Below, one piece after another: positions 43,320 to 52,163 of a stretch of 64,000 nucleotides of DNA. The notes beneath the pieces were generated by a model. The model had not been told where the DNA came from. It worked only from the letters and a program-made list of their open reading frames with translations, and did not search any database. Within the stretch, counting starts at the first letter, position 1. The number at the start of each line of letters is the position of its first letter. The position numbers were made by a program, and so were the translations under genes. The DNA is from a bacterium (GTDB lineage Bacteria; Spirochaetota; Leptospiria; Leptospirales; Leptonemataceae), in contig JANSYA010000004.1 in assembly GCA_024742665.1 (NCBI GenBank), forward strand, positions 186,001 through 250,000, in the 5' to 3' direction.

Positions 43320-43931
43320 TCAGCCTTCCGCGCGAATGATCTGCACGCGTCGGTTGCGCGCGATATTCGAAGTGCCGGCCGCCCGCCCCCGGGACCGCAG
43401 CTGCCGGCGGTCCACGCCGTACACAGCCACCAGCTGTTCGATCACCGCCTCGGCCCGATGTTTGGCCAGAAATGCGTTGCCGTTCGAGGATCCTTCGATA
43501 TCGAAAAGGGATTCGCTCTCGTCGAAAAGCAAAGCCGCGATGACCGGCAGCTCTCCTGTCGACTCTTCGCGCAGTCGCGGCGAGCCGGGGTGAAAAAATA
43601 AATCCTTAAACGTCGCATAGCCGCGTTCGTCCAGATGCCGGACCAGATCGTGGGAACGGAAGTCCGCCGGCAGATCCGGCCGCAGGCGTTCGGGCCCGCC
43701 GTCGCCTCGATCAGCATCTTCCGGCCCTTTCGCATCTTCCGGGGCGGGATCGCCCGGCGCTCGACCGACGGCTTGAGCGCTCGCAGGCGACGCCGGTCGC
43801 GGGGGCCGCGCAGACGACGTCGTTTTTTTCCCGGATGGCGGCGGCGGTTTGGCCGGCTCCGGTCGAAACGCGAGCAGACACAGCGTAACGATGAAGAGCA
43901 CCGCGGCCACGAGGCCGATGAAGAGCATCAT
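43320..43931 (-). CDS. OmpA-like (MotB-type) peptidoglycan-binding protein
   Basis: 203 residues: one N-terminal membrane segment (IGLVAAVLFIVTLCLLAF), a long Pro/Ala-rich linker of about 80 residues that can span the periplasm, and a C-terminal OmpA-like domain. The domain shows FDESESLFDIEGSSNG near the position of the usual 'I.GHTD', LAKHRAEAVIEQLVAVYGVD, LRSRGRAAG and NRRVQIIRA, fitting an OmpA-C fold that holds peptidoglycan; the canonical 'GHTD' is altered to GSSNG, so diaminopimelate binding is uncertain. It is the last of a minus-strand run starting with the SPFH gene, 27 bp after the NAD-kinase-like gene. Confidence 0.75.
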   Translation of the reverse strand: MMLFIGLVAAVLFIVTLCLLAFRPEPAKPPPPSGKKTTSSARPPRPASPASAQAVGRAPGDPAPEDAKGPEDADRGDGGPERLRPDLPADFRSHDLVRHLDERGYATFKDLFFHPGSPRLREESTGELPVIAALLFDESESLFDIEGSSNGNAFLAKHRAEAVIEQLVAVYGVDRRQLRSRGRAAGTSNIARNRRVQIIRAEG

Positions 43932-43958
43932 AATGTTTACAAAGTGAATTCGCGCGCG

Positions 43959-45044
43959 TCATTCGACCAGCAAATTCGTGGTCTTCTCGGCCAGGTGAAA
44001 ACGCGCGGTCGTTCCCGAATTGAACTCCAGGAAATCTTCGACCATCCCGTCGGAAAAGATCACGCCGCCCTCGGGCATATGACTTTCGATGACCAGCTCC
44101 TGGTTTTCCCGGATTTCGCCGGCCACGAGATCGGCCTGACTCCATTTACTGCGAAAGGGTTCGCGGACCATAAACAGCAGTCGCTTCTCTTCCCAGCTGA
44201 GCGTCCGGGAGCGACCGCCGGATGCGCCCGAAGACTTCTTCGCCTGCATGAGCGATTCGCCTTTCGGTTTCGCTTCACCTTTTGAATTTACGGGCGGCTT
44301 AGCGGAATTCTTTGAAGGCGCTCTGGAGGAATTCATTGAGGAAATCTTCGACGGCGTCTTCCCGGAGCCCCGGCCGGCTTGCTCAGGATGCAAAAACTCG
44401 TGCACGCCCTCGGCCATATTGTACAGCGAACTGAGCCAGCCCGTGCTGCCGGCGGGCGTGGACACGATCACGCCGCTGGAGCTGTGGCGTTCGGCTCGTT
44501 CGCCGTGCTGGATGCTATAGCGCGCGCTGACGTGGGTATTGGCGCCGAGAAAGAAATCGTTGAAGGCGTACAGCTTCTGGCCGTCGTTTAAGTCGACGCG
44601 GCCCATCGAAATCGGCCGCGAAGCGAGCTCGTCTTTTTCGTAGGATTGCAGGGCGGTTGCGACTTCGCTGAAGTGAAAAGGCAATAAGATGCCGTCAAAG
44701 CGATCCGGGTCGGGATTGACCGCGAGAATCGGCTGACCGGCGAGATACTTCGCGACGTTCACAACCAGGCCGTCCTGTCCGAGAGTCAATACCAGATCGC
44801 CGGCGGCGAACTGAAAATTCGAAAGAAAGCCGCGGTCGATCACCTGCATCTGAATATCGCGCGGCAGCGACCGGAGCACTGCTTCTTTCGCGCGTTGATA
44901 ATTATCTTCTTCGAGCTCGTAGTCGTCGAAGGACTGACCGCGGCTCTCGACGAAAAAGCGCGCCTGGGACTTCGTATTAAAACGTCGGATGCTGTCTTCG
45001 AGACGCGTCGGCCGCGTCACGACGATGATCTTATCAATCTCCAC
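43959..45044 (-). CDS. NAD-kinase-like protein with degenerate GGDG motif
   Basis: 361 residues with the fold signature of the NAD kinase/diacylglycerol kinase-like family: a Rossmann-like start (KIIVVTRPTRLEDSI), LVLTLGQDGLVVNVAKYL where NAD kinases have GGDGT, QPILAVNPDPDRFDGIL, the FNDFFLGAN and STPAGSTGW motif, and a beta-rich C-terminal domain. GGDG is changed to GQDG-L, so normal NAD phosphorylation is questionable. A Ser/Lys-rich insert of about 60 residues (235-295) interrupts the C-terminal domain and is absent from typical NAD kinases. The gene overlaps the SPFH gene by 11 bp; such SPFH/NAD-kinase-like pairs occur elsewhere in bacteria as far as I know. Confidence 0.8.
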   Translation of the reverse strand: MEIDKIIVVTRPTRLEDSIRRFNTKSQARFFVESRGQSFDDYELEEDNYQRAKEAVLRSLPRDIQMQVIDRGFLSNFQFAAGDLVLTLGQDGLVVNVAKYLAGQPILAVNPDPDRFDGILLPFHFSEVATALQSYEKDELASRPISMGRVDLNDGQKLYAFNDFFLGANTHVSARYSIQHGERAERHSSSGVIVSTPAGSTGWLSSLYNMAEGVHEFLHPEQAGRGSGKTPSKISSMNSSRAPSKNSAKPPVNSKGEAKPKGESLMQAKKSSGASGGRSRTLSWEEKRLLFMVREPFRSKWSQADLVAGEIRENQELVIESHMPEGGVIFSDGMVEDFLEFNSGTTARFHLAEKTTNLLVE

Positions 45045-46122
45045 GGTTTTGCGTTTGCATCGGCCGATCCAGCAGAGACTCCAGCAGGTCCGGCGAAATA
45101 TTCAGCGTTCCGATTTTGTCCGCGTTCTTTACGAGTTCGCCGATGGACTTCGAGATCAGCTTGCGCGCGTCCATTTGGTTGGCAGCGAGCACTTCTAATA
45201 ATTCCGGCGAAAGCGTGGCCAGAGCTTCCAGTTCGAGCTTCACCGAATCCGCCCGGGCCTTCGCTTCGGCGAGCGTGTTGCGCGCATTCTGTTCGACGAA
45301 TTTTTCCCGCTGGCCTTCTCGTTCGATTTCGGCGGCGAGCCCCTCCTGGGCGATTTCGTTGCGCTTGCGTTCAATCGAAGCTTCCGCGTCCATGCGCGCC
45401 TCTTCGACCAGCTTTTGTTTTTCCTGCACGGAGATTTCCGCATTCATTTGCGTTTCGCGAATCTCACGATTTTTCTCTTCGACCGCAATCTGCGTTTTCA
45501 ATTCGTTCTCTTTAATGACGCGTTCCTGTTCCACGGCGAAATTGCGCCGCGTGTAGATCGCGTCGTCGGCTTCTTTCAAGAGGTTTTCTCTGGCGGCGGC
45601 CTCTAAAGCCCGCGCGATTTCCGGCGTGGAGCTGATGCTCAGAATCGAAAAGTCCAGAATCTCCAGACCCAGTTCGTTTATGATCGGCGCATCGCCGACC
45701 CGTTCGCGCACGAAGGTCACGAGCTCCGGCGCGCTGGTGAGGGCCCTGCGCAAATCCATGGTCTGGAGTTTTTCGCGCAGAATCACCTGGACCTGGTTGG
45801 TCAGGCGCATGGGTAGAGTTTCCAGTCCGTCGCCCAGATAGCGGCCCTGGGCGTCGACGGTAAAGTCCAGCATTCGAGCCAGTCGCGGCGCGTCGCCGAC
45901 TCGAAAGGTTATCTGGCCCTGCACGTCGACGGTCTGGAAATCATTCGTGCTTTCTTTGAAAATAAAGGGCGCGTCCCGGCTTTCGGCCGGCACGATCACC
46001 AGACTCGCGGAAGGAGCGTAATAAAAGAACGACAGTCCCGCTCCCTGCTGAACGATTTTGCCTTTGCGAAACAAGATCACGAAGTCCGACGGTTTGGCTT
46101 TGATATAACGAATTCCAAGCAT
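45034..46122 (-). CDS. SPFH (band 7 / stomatin-flotillin) domain protein
   Basis: 362 residues. No N-terminal membrane helix; the chain starts directly with the SPFH fold ([24 protein letters not shown]), continues through [20 protein letters not shown] and [41 protein letters not shown], and then about 120 residues of Glu/Lys/Arg-rich coiled coil, ending in a compact tail ([20 protein letters not shown]). Such proteins form rings that organise membrane patches or act as scaffolds. Missing the usual hairpin anchor, it may be a soluble or peripheral version. It is translated together with the NAD-kinase-like gene (11-bp overlap) and is divergent from the ABC transporter genes. Confidence 0.9.
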   Translation of the reverse strand: MLGIRYIKAKPSDFVILFRKGKIVQQGAGLSFFYYAPSASLVIVPAESRDAPFIFKESTNDFQTVDVQGQITFRVGDAPRLARMLDFTVDAQGRYLGDGLETLPMRLTNQVQVILREKLQTMDLRRALTSAPELVTFVRERVGDAPIINELGLEILDFSILSISSTPEIARALEAAARENLLKEADDAIYTRRNFAVEQERVIKENELKTQIAVEEKNREIRETQMNAEISVQEKQKLVEEARMDAEASIERKRNEIAQEGLAAEIEREGQREKFVEQNARNTLAEAKARADSVKLELEALATLSPELLEVLAANQMDARKLISKSIGELVKNADKIGTLNISPDLLESLLDRPMQTQNRGD

Positions 46123-46267
46123 TGTGCCGGAAAATCAAGGCCACCGTGAACACTGGCAAGCTTTTTTCAGGCGCTGTTCTGGTCGGACTCAGGTCTATGA
46201 TCGACATCAGGCTTCTGCGATCGAATTCCGCTTGAAGAGCCGACAAATTTCCGCAGGTCTGGCGGCG

Positions 46268-47008
46268 ATGAGCCGCGGCCCAAAAAAAAGCGCGTCTATG
46301 GGCGAGCCGATCTTTCAGGGGCAAGGACTGACCCGGATCTACCAGATGGGCGATGTCACGGTCGCGGCCCTCCGGGGCGTCGACCTGGAATTGTACGACG
46401 GCGAATTCGTCGTAATTCTCGGTCCCTCCGGAAGCGGTAAATCGACTTTGCTGAATATTCTGGGCGGCCTCGATGTTGCCACCTCCGGCGAAGTATATTA
46501 TGCCGGCGGGCACGCGCTGCACAACGCGAGCGAAAGCGAACTGACCCGCTACCGGCGCGAACACATCGGTTTCGTTTTCCAGTTTTATAATCTCATACCC
46601 GGCCTCACCGCGGCGGAGAACGTGCGCCTGGCGACCGAAGTCAGCTCGAATCCCCTGCCGCCGGAAGAAGCCCTGGACCTGGTCGGGCTCGCCGCGCGGC
46701 GAGATCACTTCCCCGCCCAGATGTCCGGCGGCGAGCAGCAGCGGGTGGCCATCGCCCGCGGCATCGCAAAGCGGCCGGACGTGCTCTTTTGCGACGAACC
46801 CACAGGCGCTCTGGATCAGGCGACGGGCAAGCTGGTGCTCGCGGCTCTGCGCCAGGTCAATCTCGAACTGCATACCACCACGGTGATCATCACCCACAAC
46901 GCCTCGATCGCGGGCATGGCCGATCGCGTATTCTATATGGCGGACGGCGCGATCGAAAGAGTCGTTCGCAATCGACGTAAAAAAGATCCGTCCGAAATCA
47001 ACTGGTAG
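46268..47008 (+). CDS. ABC transporter ATP-binding protein (MacB/LolD-like)
   Basis: 246-residue ATPase. Walker [11 protein letters not shown]-loop [18 protein letters not shown], signature [15 protein letters not shown], Walker [13 protein letters not shown] and switch His in TTVIITHN are all intact; IPxLTxxENV and DEPTGALD are typical of the LolD/MacB export group. The best start is uncertain: ATG 46268 and ATG 46298 lie just ahead of the domain, and neither has a strong ribosome binding site; the frame is open to 46124 but that would run into the divergent promoter. It is the first gene of an operon with the permease (19 bp gap) and the membrane fusion protein. Confidence 0.9.
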   Translation: MSRGPKKSASMGEPIFQGQGLTRIYQMGDVTVAALRGVDLELYDGEFVVILGPSGSGKSTLLNILGGLDVATSGEVYYAGGHALHNASESELTRYRREHIGFVFQFYNLIPGLTAAENVRLATEVSSNPLPPEEALDLVGLAARRDHFPAQMSGGEQQRVAIARGIAKRPDVLFCDEPTGALDQATGKLVLAALRQVNLELHTTTVIITHNASIAGMADRVFYMADGAIERVVRNRRKKDPSEINW

Positions 47009-47027
47009 AATTTATCGCGATCGGCAC

Positions 47028-49460
47028 ATGAAAACGATAGATATAAAAGTCGGTCGCGATCTGATTCGCATGAAAGCGCAGATCCTGACCATCGCCCTGG
47101 TCGTCGCGAGCGGCATTGCGACATTCGTTTCTTCGCTGAGTACTTACGATAGCCTGCTGGAAGCGCGCGATAGCTTCTACCGGCAATCGCGTTTCGCGGA
47201 CGCTTTCGCGGAGCTGCGTCGCGCTCCTTTATCCCTGGCCGAAAATATTGCGGAAATAGAAGGGATCAGCGCCTTCGAATTGCGAATCGTCCAGGACTCG
47301 CTTCTGGATATCCCCGGCGCGCAAGAACCGGTCGTGGGTCGTTTTATCTCCCTGCCCGAACTGCGGGGCGCGGCTCTCAATCAAGTCCAGTTACAGTCCG
47401 GCCGCATGCCCGCACCCGGCGCTCTGGATGAAGTCCTGGTCAGTGAAGCTTTCGCCAGAGCGAACAGGTACCGACCGGGCGATTCGATCGCGGCGCTCTT
47501 TCAAGGGCGATACCGGCGGCTGCGCATTACCGGCACCGCGGTTTCCGCGGAGTACATCTACGCCTTTCGCGGCACCACGCCTTTTCCGGACGACAAACAC
47601 TTCGGAGTATTCTGGACGCCGCGCGTCGCTCTGGCCGCCGCGACTGATCTGGACGGGGCCTTTAATTCGATCAGCTTTCTGTATACTCCATCGGCTTCGT
47701 CGCGTACGGTGCTTGCCAGCGTAGACCGGCTGCTCAAGCCGTACGGCGGCGTAAACGCGTACGATCGCGCGGACCAGATCTCAAACGTTTTCATCGCCAA
47801 CGAAATCGAACAGAATCGAATTATGGCCTTCGTAATTCCGATGATCTTTCTCGGAGTGGCCGCCTTCTTGATCAACGTCGTCATCACGCGTCTGGTCCAA
47901 ACTCAGCGCGGACAGATCGCCACGTTGAAAGCCATCGGCTATCCTGATCGAGACGTGGCCCTGCACTACGCGAAATTAATCAGCGTCATGATCGCCCCTG
48001 GAGCCCTGGCCGGCGTGCTGCTCGGGGCGTGGTTCGGAACCCTGACGACCGAAATGTACGGCACCTATTTTCACTTTCCATCCCTGCGATTTATTTTAAG
48101 TCCCGTCGTAGTTGTTTCAGGCGTGACGATCAGCTTCGTCGCCGCGCTCGCCGGCGCGGGCGGGGTTTTGTTTCGAGTGTTGCGCACGCCGCCCGCCCAG
48201 GCGATGCAACCGCCGGCGCCGCCCCGATATCGCAGCGGCCTGCTGGAACGTCTGAAGATCGCGCCCTTTTTGAGCGTTAGCGTGCGGCTCGCTTTTCGCA
48301 ATCTCGCCAACCGTCCGCTGCGCACCGGTTTTTCCCTGCTGGGCATCAGCGCCGCCCTGTTGATCGTGCTGCTGGGATTGTTCTGGGGCGACACACTCAA
48401 CTATCTTTTTTACACCCACTTCGCTTTGAACAGTCGCGACGACGCCACTGTGAATTTTCGAACGGCCTTATCCGAACGCAGCCTGCGCGAAATTGAACGC
48501 TATCCGGGCGTGCTGTACGCCGAAGGCTATCGGGTTCTGGGCGTCCGATTGCACGCCGGGCATCGCTCTGAAGATTCGGCCATCACCGGGATCGATCCGG
48601 GCGCCCGACTGCGGGTGCTGCGGGACAGGGAACTCCGGGTGATCTCCATTCCCGCGGGCGGTCTGGTTTTGAGCAGCACTCTGGCGGAGAAATTGAGTGT
48701 CGACACCGGCGACTGGCTGGAATTGGAACCCCTGCTCGCCACGGACCAATGGAAAACCCAAACCGCCGCGAACAGTTTCGAAGCTTCGAGGGCGCGGCCT
48801 CCAGATCGGAATTCGACCCGCATTCGTTTGCCTGTCACCGGCGTCGCCGAGGAATTAATCGGGAGCGGCGTCTACATGGAACAGAGCGCCTTACGCGGAC
48901 TGCTCGGCGAAGGCAGAGCGATCAATCAAGTCGCCATCCACGTCGACCCCGCCCACGCGACGGCACTGTACGAGCGTCTGCAGAACGCGCCTCAGGTCGA
49001 ATCGGTCACGACGCGGGAAGCGAGCATGCGGCTTTTCAATGAAACATCGGCGGCCCTGATTCTGGTGATGGCGAGCATCATCGTCACCTTCGCCCTCTGC
49101 ATCGCCTTCGCCGTAGTGTACAATACGGCCCGGGTATCCTTCTCGGAGCGCGCGTGGGAACTGGCGACGCTGCGCATTCTCGGCTTCACGAAAGGCGAAG
49201 TCTTTCGCGTGCTCGCCTGGGAACTCACGCTCCAGACCGCGCCGGCTTTGCTTCCCGGATGCGTGCTCGGTTTCTTTTTCGTGACGGCTCTGATCCAATC
49301 TATGCCCGTCGAAGGCATTCGTTTCCCGGTGATCATCTCTGTGTCCAGTTACGCGATGGCGATTCTCGTGGTCGTAGCGACTGGAATTACGAGCAGTCTG
49401 CTAATCCGTCGCAAAGTGGATCGCTTGAATCTGGTGGAAGTCTTAAAAACTCGTGAGTGA
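47028..49460 (+). CDS. ABC transporter permease, double FtsX-like domain
   Basis: 810 residues in two related halves, each a periplasmic MacB-like domain flanked by FtsX-type helices: a first helix (AQILTIALVVASGIATFVSS), helices near 265-375 (MAFVIPMIFLGVAAFLINVV and following), a second entry helix near 430-460 (PLRTGFSLLGISAALLIVLL) and the last three near 680-800. ATPase-contact segments such as QTQRGQIATLKAIGYPDRDV and RAWELATLRILGFTKGEV appear in both halves. This is the layout of fused permeases for lipoproteins, antimicrobial compounds or exported peptides. It overlaps the next gene by 8 bp (GTGAGTGA), so the three products form one complex. Confidence 0.9.
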   Translation: MKTIDIKVGRDLIRMKAQILTIALVVASGIATFVSSLSTYDSLLEARDSFYRQSRFADAFAELRRAPLSLAENIAEIEGISAFELRIVQDSLLDIPGAQEPVVGRFISLPELRGAALNQVQLQSGRMPAPGALDEVLVSEAFARANRYRPGDSIAALFQGRYRRLRITGTAVSAEYIYAFRGTTPFPDDKHFGVFWTPRVALAAATDLDGAFNSISFLYTPSASSRTVLASVDRLLKPYGGVNAYDRADQISNVFIANEIEQNRIMAFVIPMIFLGVAAFLINVVITRLVQTQRGQIATLKAIGYPDRDVALHYAKLISVMIAPGALAGVLLGAWFGTLTTEMYGTYFHFPSLRFILSPVVVVSGVTISFVAALAGAGGVLFRVLRTPPAQAMQPPAPPRYRSGLLERLKIAPFLSVSVRLAFRNLANRPLRTGFSLLGISAALLIVLLGLFWGDTLNYLFYTHFALNSRDDATVNFRTALSERSLREIERYPGVLYAEGYRVLGVRLHAGHRSEDSAITGIDPGARLRVLRDRELRVISIPAGGLVLSSTLAEKLSVDTGDWLELEPLLATDQWKTQTAANSFEASRARPPDRNSTRIRLPVTGVAEELIGSGVYMEQSALRGLLGEGRAINQVAIHVDPAHATALYERLQNAPQVESVTTREASMRLFNETSAALILVMASIIVTFALCIAFAVVYNTARVSFSERAWELATLRILGFTKGEVFRVLAWELTLQTAPALLPGCVLGFFFVTALIQSMPVEGIRFPVIISVSSYAMAILVVVATGITSSLLIRRKVDRLNLVEVLKTRE

Positions 49461-50388
49461 ATCTATGAACCCGAATATTTTTCGCAGCAAACGCTTCTGG
49501 ACCTACGCTCTCGGCGGCATCGCCGCGGCGGGGCTGCTGTATCTGATCTTCGCGCCCGACCGGCTACCGGTCGAAACAGCGCGCGTCCTCCGGGGCCCCT
49601 TTCAGGAAATACTGACCGAAGACGGAGTGACCAGGGTCCGGGAAAAATTTACGCTCCTGGCTCCGGTCAGCGGAGTGCTCAACCGGTTGACCGTCCATCC
49701 CGGCGACCGAATTCGCCGCGGCCAGCGCGTGGCCGTGATCCAGTGGGATCAAATCCGTCCGGTCAGGGCTCCCACTGGCGGCAGCGTGCTGCGGGTTCAT
49801 CGCGAGGACGCGGGGCCGATCGAAATGGGAGCGCCGCTGCTTGAAATCGGAGATCCGACCTCGCTCGAAATCGTGGTGGATTTGCTGACGGCGGACGCGG
49901 TCCGGGTCCGGCCGGGCACGAGGGTTCGCATCGGACGCTGGGGCGGTGAACAGACACTCGAAGGCACCGTGCGACGAATCGAACCATCCGCGTTTACAAA
50001 GATTTCGGCTCTGGGCGTTGAAGAACAGCGCGTTAACGCCCTGGTCGATATCACGTCCCCGCCCGGGCAATGGGAACATCTCGGGGACAATTTTCGCGTA
50101 GAGTGCACTCTGGTTCTGTCCAGTCATGACGACATCATGCAGCTTCCATCTGGAGCGGTCTTTCGAGCCGGCGACGACTGGGTCGTATTTCGAGTCGACG
50201 AAGGCGGAATCGCCCGCGAAACCCGGGTTTCCGTCGCGGGCCGTAATCCGACGACCGTCTCGCTTGCGCCTCGCGAAAAGAATCAAACCAGCGCCGCTGG
50301 AACGCCGCGTCAGCTGCAGGAGGGAGATAGCGTGATTGTCTACCCGGGCAGCGAAATCGCCGACGGAATGCCGGTCCGGGAGCTGTGA
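49453..50388 (+). CDS. Periplasmic membrane fusion protein (HlyD/MacA-like)
   Basis: 311 residues: a membrane anchor at about 17-35 (YALGGIAAAGLLYLIFAP), a barrel-sandwich lipoyl-like domain (LLAPVSGVLNRLTVHPGDRI, VRAPTGGSVLRVHREDAGPI) and beta-barrel domains (VRPGTRVRIGRWGGEQTLEG). The alpha-hairpin between the two lipoyl halves is nearly absent, so this is a short version that may not reach an outer-membrane tunnel by itself. The start is the GTG at 49453 overlapping the permease stop, or the ATG at 49465. It completes the MacAB-like transporter, whose substrate is unknown. Confidence 0.85.
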   Translation: MSESMNPNIFRSKRFWTYALGGIAAAGLLYLIFAPDRLPVETARVLRGPFQEILTEDGVTRVREKFTLLAPVSGVLNRLTVHPGDRIRRGQRVAVIQWDQIRPVRAPTGGSVLRVHREDAGPIEMGAPLLEIGDPTSLEIVVDLLTADAVRVRPGTRVRIGRWGGEQTLEGTVRRIEPSAFTKISALGVEEQRVNALVDITSPPGQWEHLGDNFRVECTLVLSSHDDIMQLPSGAVFRAGDDWVVFRVDEGGIARETRVSVAGRNPTTVSLAPREKNQTSAAGTPRQLQEGDSVIVYPGSEIADGMPVREL

Positions 50389-50520
50389 AATAAGAGCCCG
50401 GCGGCCCCGGAGAAACGATTGCGGTTCTTTCTCGAATAAATTAACTGGTTCCTGAATACGCACACCTGACGAATTCGCGTTTTGCGCGGGTATCTACGGC
50501 GCGCAAAGGATTGAGAAGAG

Positions 50521-50787
50521 ATGGCTAAAAAGTTATTTGTAGGCGGCCTGAGCTGGGGCACTTCGGACGACGGCCTCCGGGCTGCAATGGAACGGTTCGG
50601 CAGCCTGCAGGAAGTGAAAGTGATTACAGACCGCGATACGGGACGCTCCCGTGGATTCGGTTTCGTAACCTTCGATGACGACAGCGCTGCAGATCAGGCG
50701 ATATCGGAAATGGACGGCACGGAGCTGGACGGACGTTCAATTAAGGTCAACGAAGCCCAGGAAAAACGCCCTCGCAATAGATACTGA
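50521..50787 (+). CDS. Small RNA-binding protein with one RRM domain
   Basis: 88 residues, essentially one RNA recognition motif. RNP2 is LFVGGL and RNP1 is RGFGFVTF, both intact with their aromatic RNA-stacking residues; the tail (EKRPRNRY) is basic. Such small RRM proteins in bacteria are often linked to cold or other stress and bind single-stranded RNA. The gene has its own leader of about 130 bp after the transporter operon, a GAGAAGAG ribosome binding site directly before the ATG, and a strong terminator, so it is a single-gene transcript. Confidence 0.95.
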   Translation: MAKKLFVGGLSWGTSDDGLRAAMERFGSLQEVKVITDRDTGRSRGFGFVTFDDDSAADQAISEMDGTELDGRSIKVNEAQEKRPRNRY

Positions 50788-50847
50788 GGACCGGAAATTC
50801 CGGCAGTGGAGCCGCTTGCCGTGATCGGCAGGCTTCCAAAAATAAGA

Positions 50848-50875
50848 AGCGGCCCGGATTCGGGCCGCTTTTTTT
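50848..50875 (+). terminator. Rho-independent terminator of the RRM gene
   Basis: AGCGGCCCG and CGGGCCGCT form a perfect 9-bp stem around GATT, followed by T6. On the other strand it is preceded by A-rich sequence and may serve weakly in both directions. Confidence 0.9.
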
Positions 50876-50895
50876 GTGTTTGCCCGAACTCGGGC

Positions 50896-50926
50896 GGGGA
50901 TGATTCGGCAGTGCGAAATCATCCCC
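50896..50926 (-). terminator. Hairpin downstream of the OmpA lipoprotein gene
   Basis: GGGGATGATT and AATCATCCCC form a perfect 10-bp stem. It lies about 60 bp beyond the stop of the minus-strand lipoprotein gene. No T-run follows directly, so the terminator call is moderate. Confidence 0.45.
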
Positions 50927-50985
50927 GGCATTCATACACGGCACGGTTCAATAAAACCACGCTGTATGATTTGCTTTGATTTGAT

Positions 50986-52005
50986 TCAGGGAGTGTTTTC
51001 GGCCGGCTGTTCGGCTTCCATCTCGTCGGAAGACTCTTCGCCTTCTTCGGACTTCACTTCCGTGATCGGCTCCAGCGCTTCGTTTTCTTTCGCTTCGGCT
51101 TCTTCCGAGATCTCTTCCATTTTGTCTTCGATCTCTTCTTCCGTTTCTTCGATCTTCTCTTTCAACATCTCTTCAGCGGAAGTTTCGTCGGACTCTTCGA
51201 CCTTCTGGGTCTGGATCACGCTGATCTGGATCCGACGGTTCGCCGCGCGGCCTTCCGGAGTTGAGTTATCCGCGGTCGCACGGTTGGGACCGAAGGTTTG
51301 CGCACTCAGACGATCATCGGAAATGCCGCCCTCTTCCGTAAGATAACGCACAACGTTGATTGCGCGAGCGGCGCCCAGATCCCAGTTCGTTGCGTACTTC
51401 TTGCGCAGCTTCGGGCCGATGCGACGATCATCGGTATAACCTTCGATGATCAGCGAGTGATCGGGCGAATCCTTCATGGCGTTCGCCAGACGATCCAGGA
51501 CTTCGCGTCCGCTGGCATTCACCGCGGTGCGACCACTATCGAAGAATACGTTGTCTTCGATCGTCAGGCGCACAACGCCTTCGACCTGGCTGATCTTGAT
51601 ATTGCCGTCTTCCAGATCTTGTTTCAGCGCGTCGGACAGACCGTTGAAGGTCATATCCATGCTGCGTTTGCCGGCTCGCAGGCTGGCCAGTTCGCGCTGC
51701 AGCGCTGCTTTTTCCTGTAACAGCACCGACATCTCTTCGCTGGAGGCGCTGTCGGCGGCGGCCTCGCTCATGCTTTTGATTTCCGCGTCTTTCGCTTCGA
51801 TCTCTTCGGTGAGCTCGGCGATCCGGTCATTGAGTTCTTTGTTGGCGTTTTCCAGCGCCTCGGCCCGCGCTTCGGACTGTTTGTACTGATCTTCCAGCTG
51901 TTCGTATTTGGAGCTGGACACACAGGCCCCGGTCAGGAGCGCAAGCAGGAGCGCGAGCATCGTTCTGGGGACATAAGACATAGCTTTCTTGTAATTCGAT
52001 TTCAT
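50986..52005 (-). CDS. OmpA-family lipoprotein with coiled coil and acidic tail
   Basis: 339 residues. Lipoprotein signal with lipobox LTGAC (Cys about 28), a coiled coil at about 30-110 (YEQLEDQYKQSEARAEALEN onward), then an OmpA-C domain at about 145-265: VFFDSGRTAVNASGREVLDR, IIEGYTDDR (the 'GHTD' position), GAARAINVVRYL and GRAANRRIQI. The last about 70 residues are almost all Glu/Ser/Ala/Lys (EKIEETEEEIEDKMEEISEE), an unusual highly acidic tail. AGGAGG precedes the ATG by 9 bases. It should tether the outer membrane to peptidoglycan, as Pal-type proteins do; the role of the tail is unknown. Confidence 0.9.
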   Translation of the reverse strand: MKSNYKKAMSYVPRTMLALLLALLTGACVSSSKYEQLEDQYKQSEARAEALENANKELNDRIAELTEEIEAKDAEIKSMSEAAADSASSEEMSVLLQEKAALQRELASLRAGKRSMDMTFNGLSDALKQDLEDGNIKISQVEGVVRLTIEDNVFFDSGRTAVNASGREVLDRLANAMKDSPDHSLIIEGYTDDRRIGPKLRKKYATNWDLGAARAINVVRYLTEEGGISDDRLSAQTFGPNRATADNSTPEGRAANRRIQISVIQTQKVEESDETSAEEMLKEKIEETEEEIEDKMEEISEEAEAKENEALEPITEVKSEEGEESSDEMEAEQPAENTP

Positions 52006-52163
52006 CGTGGAGAGCCTCCTCTAGAAACGACTCCGCAGGGTGGCGCTAATTCTGGCAACTACAACCGAACGGGCAGAGCCGCGGCGGGCTCCATTATTCG
52101 AGTGAATCCTCACCGGCGGACATTCCACTTGCCGCGCGCGGGGGCCGCATTAATATCGGGGCG

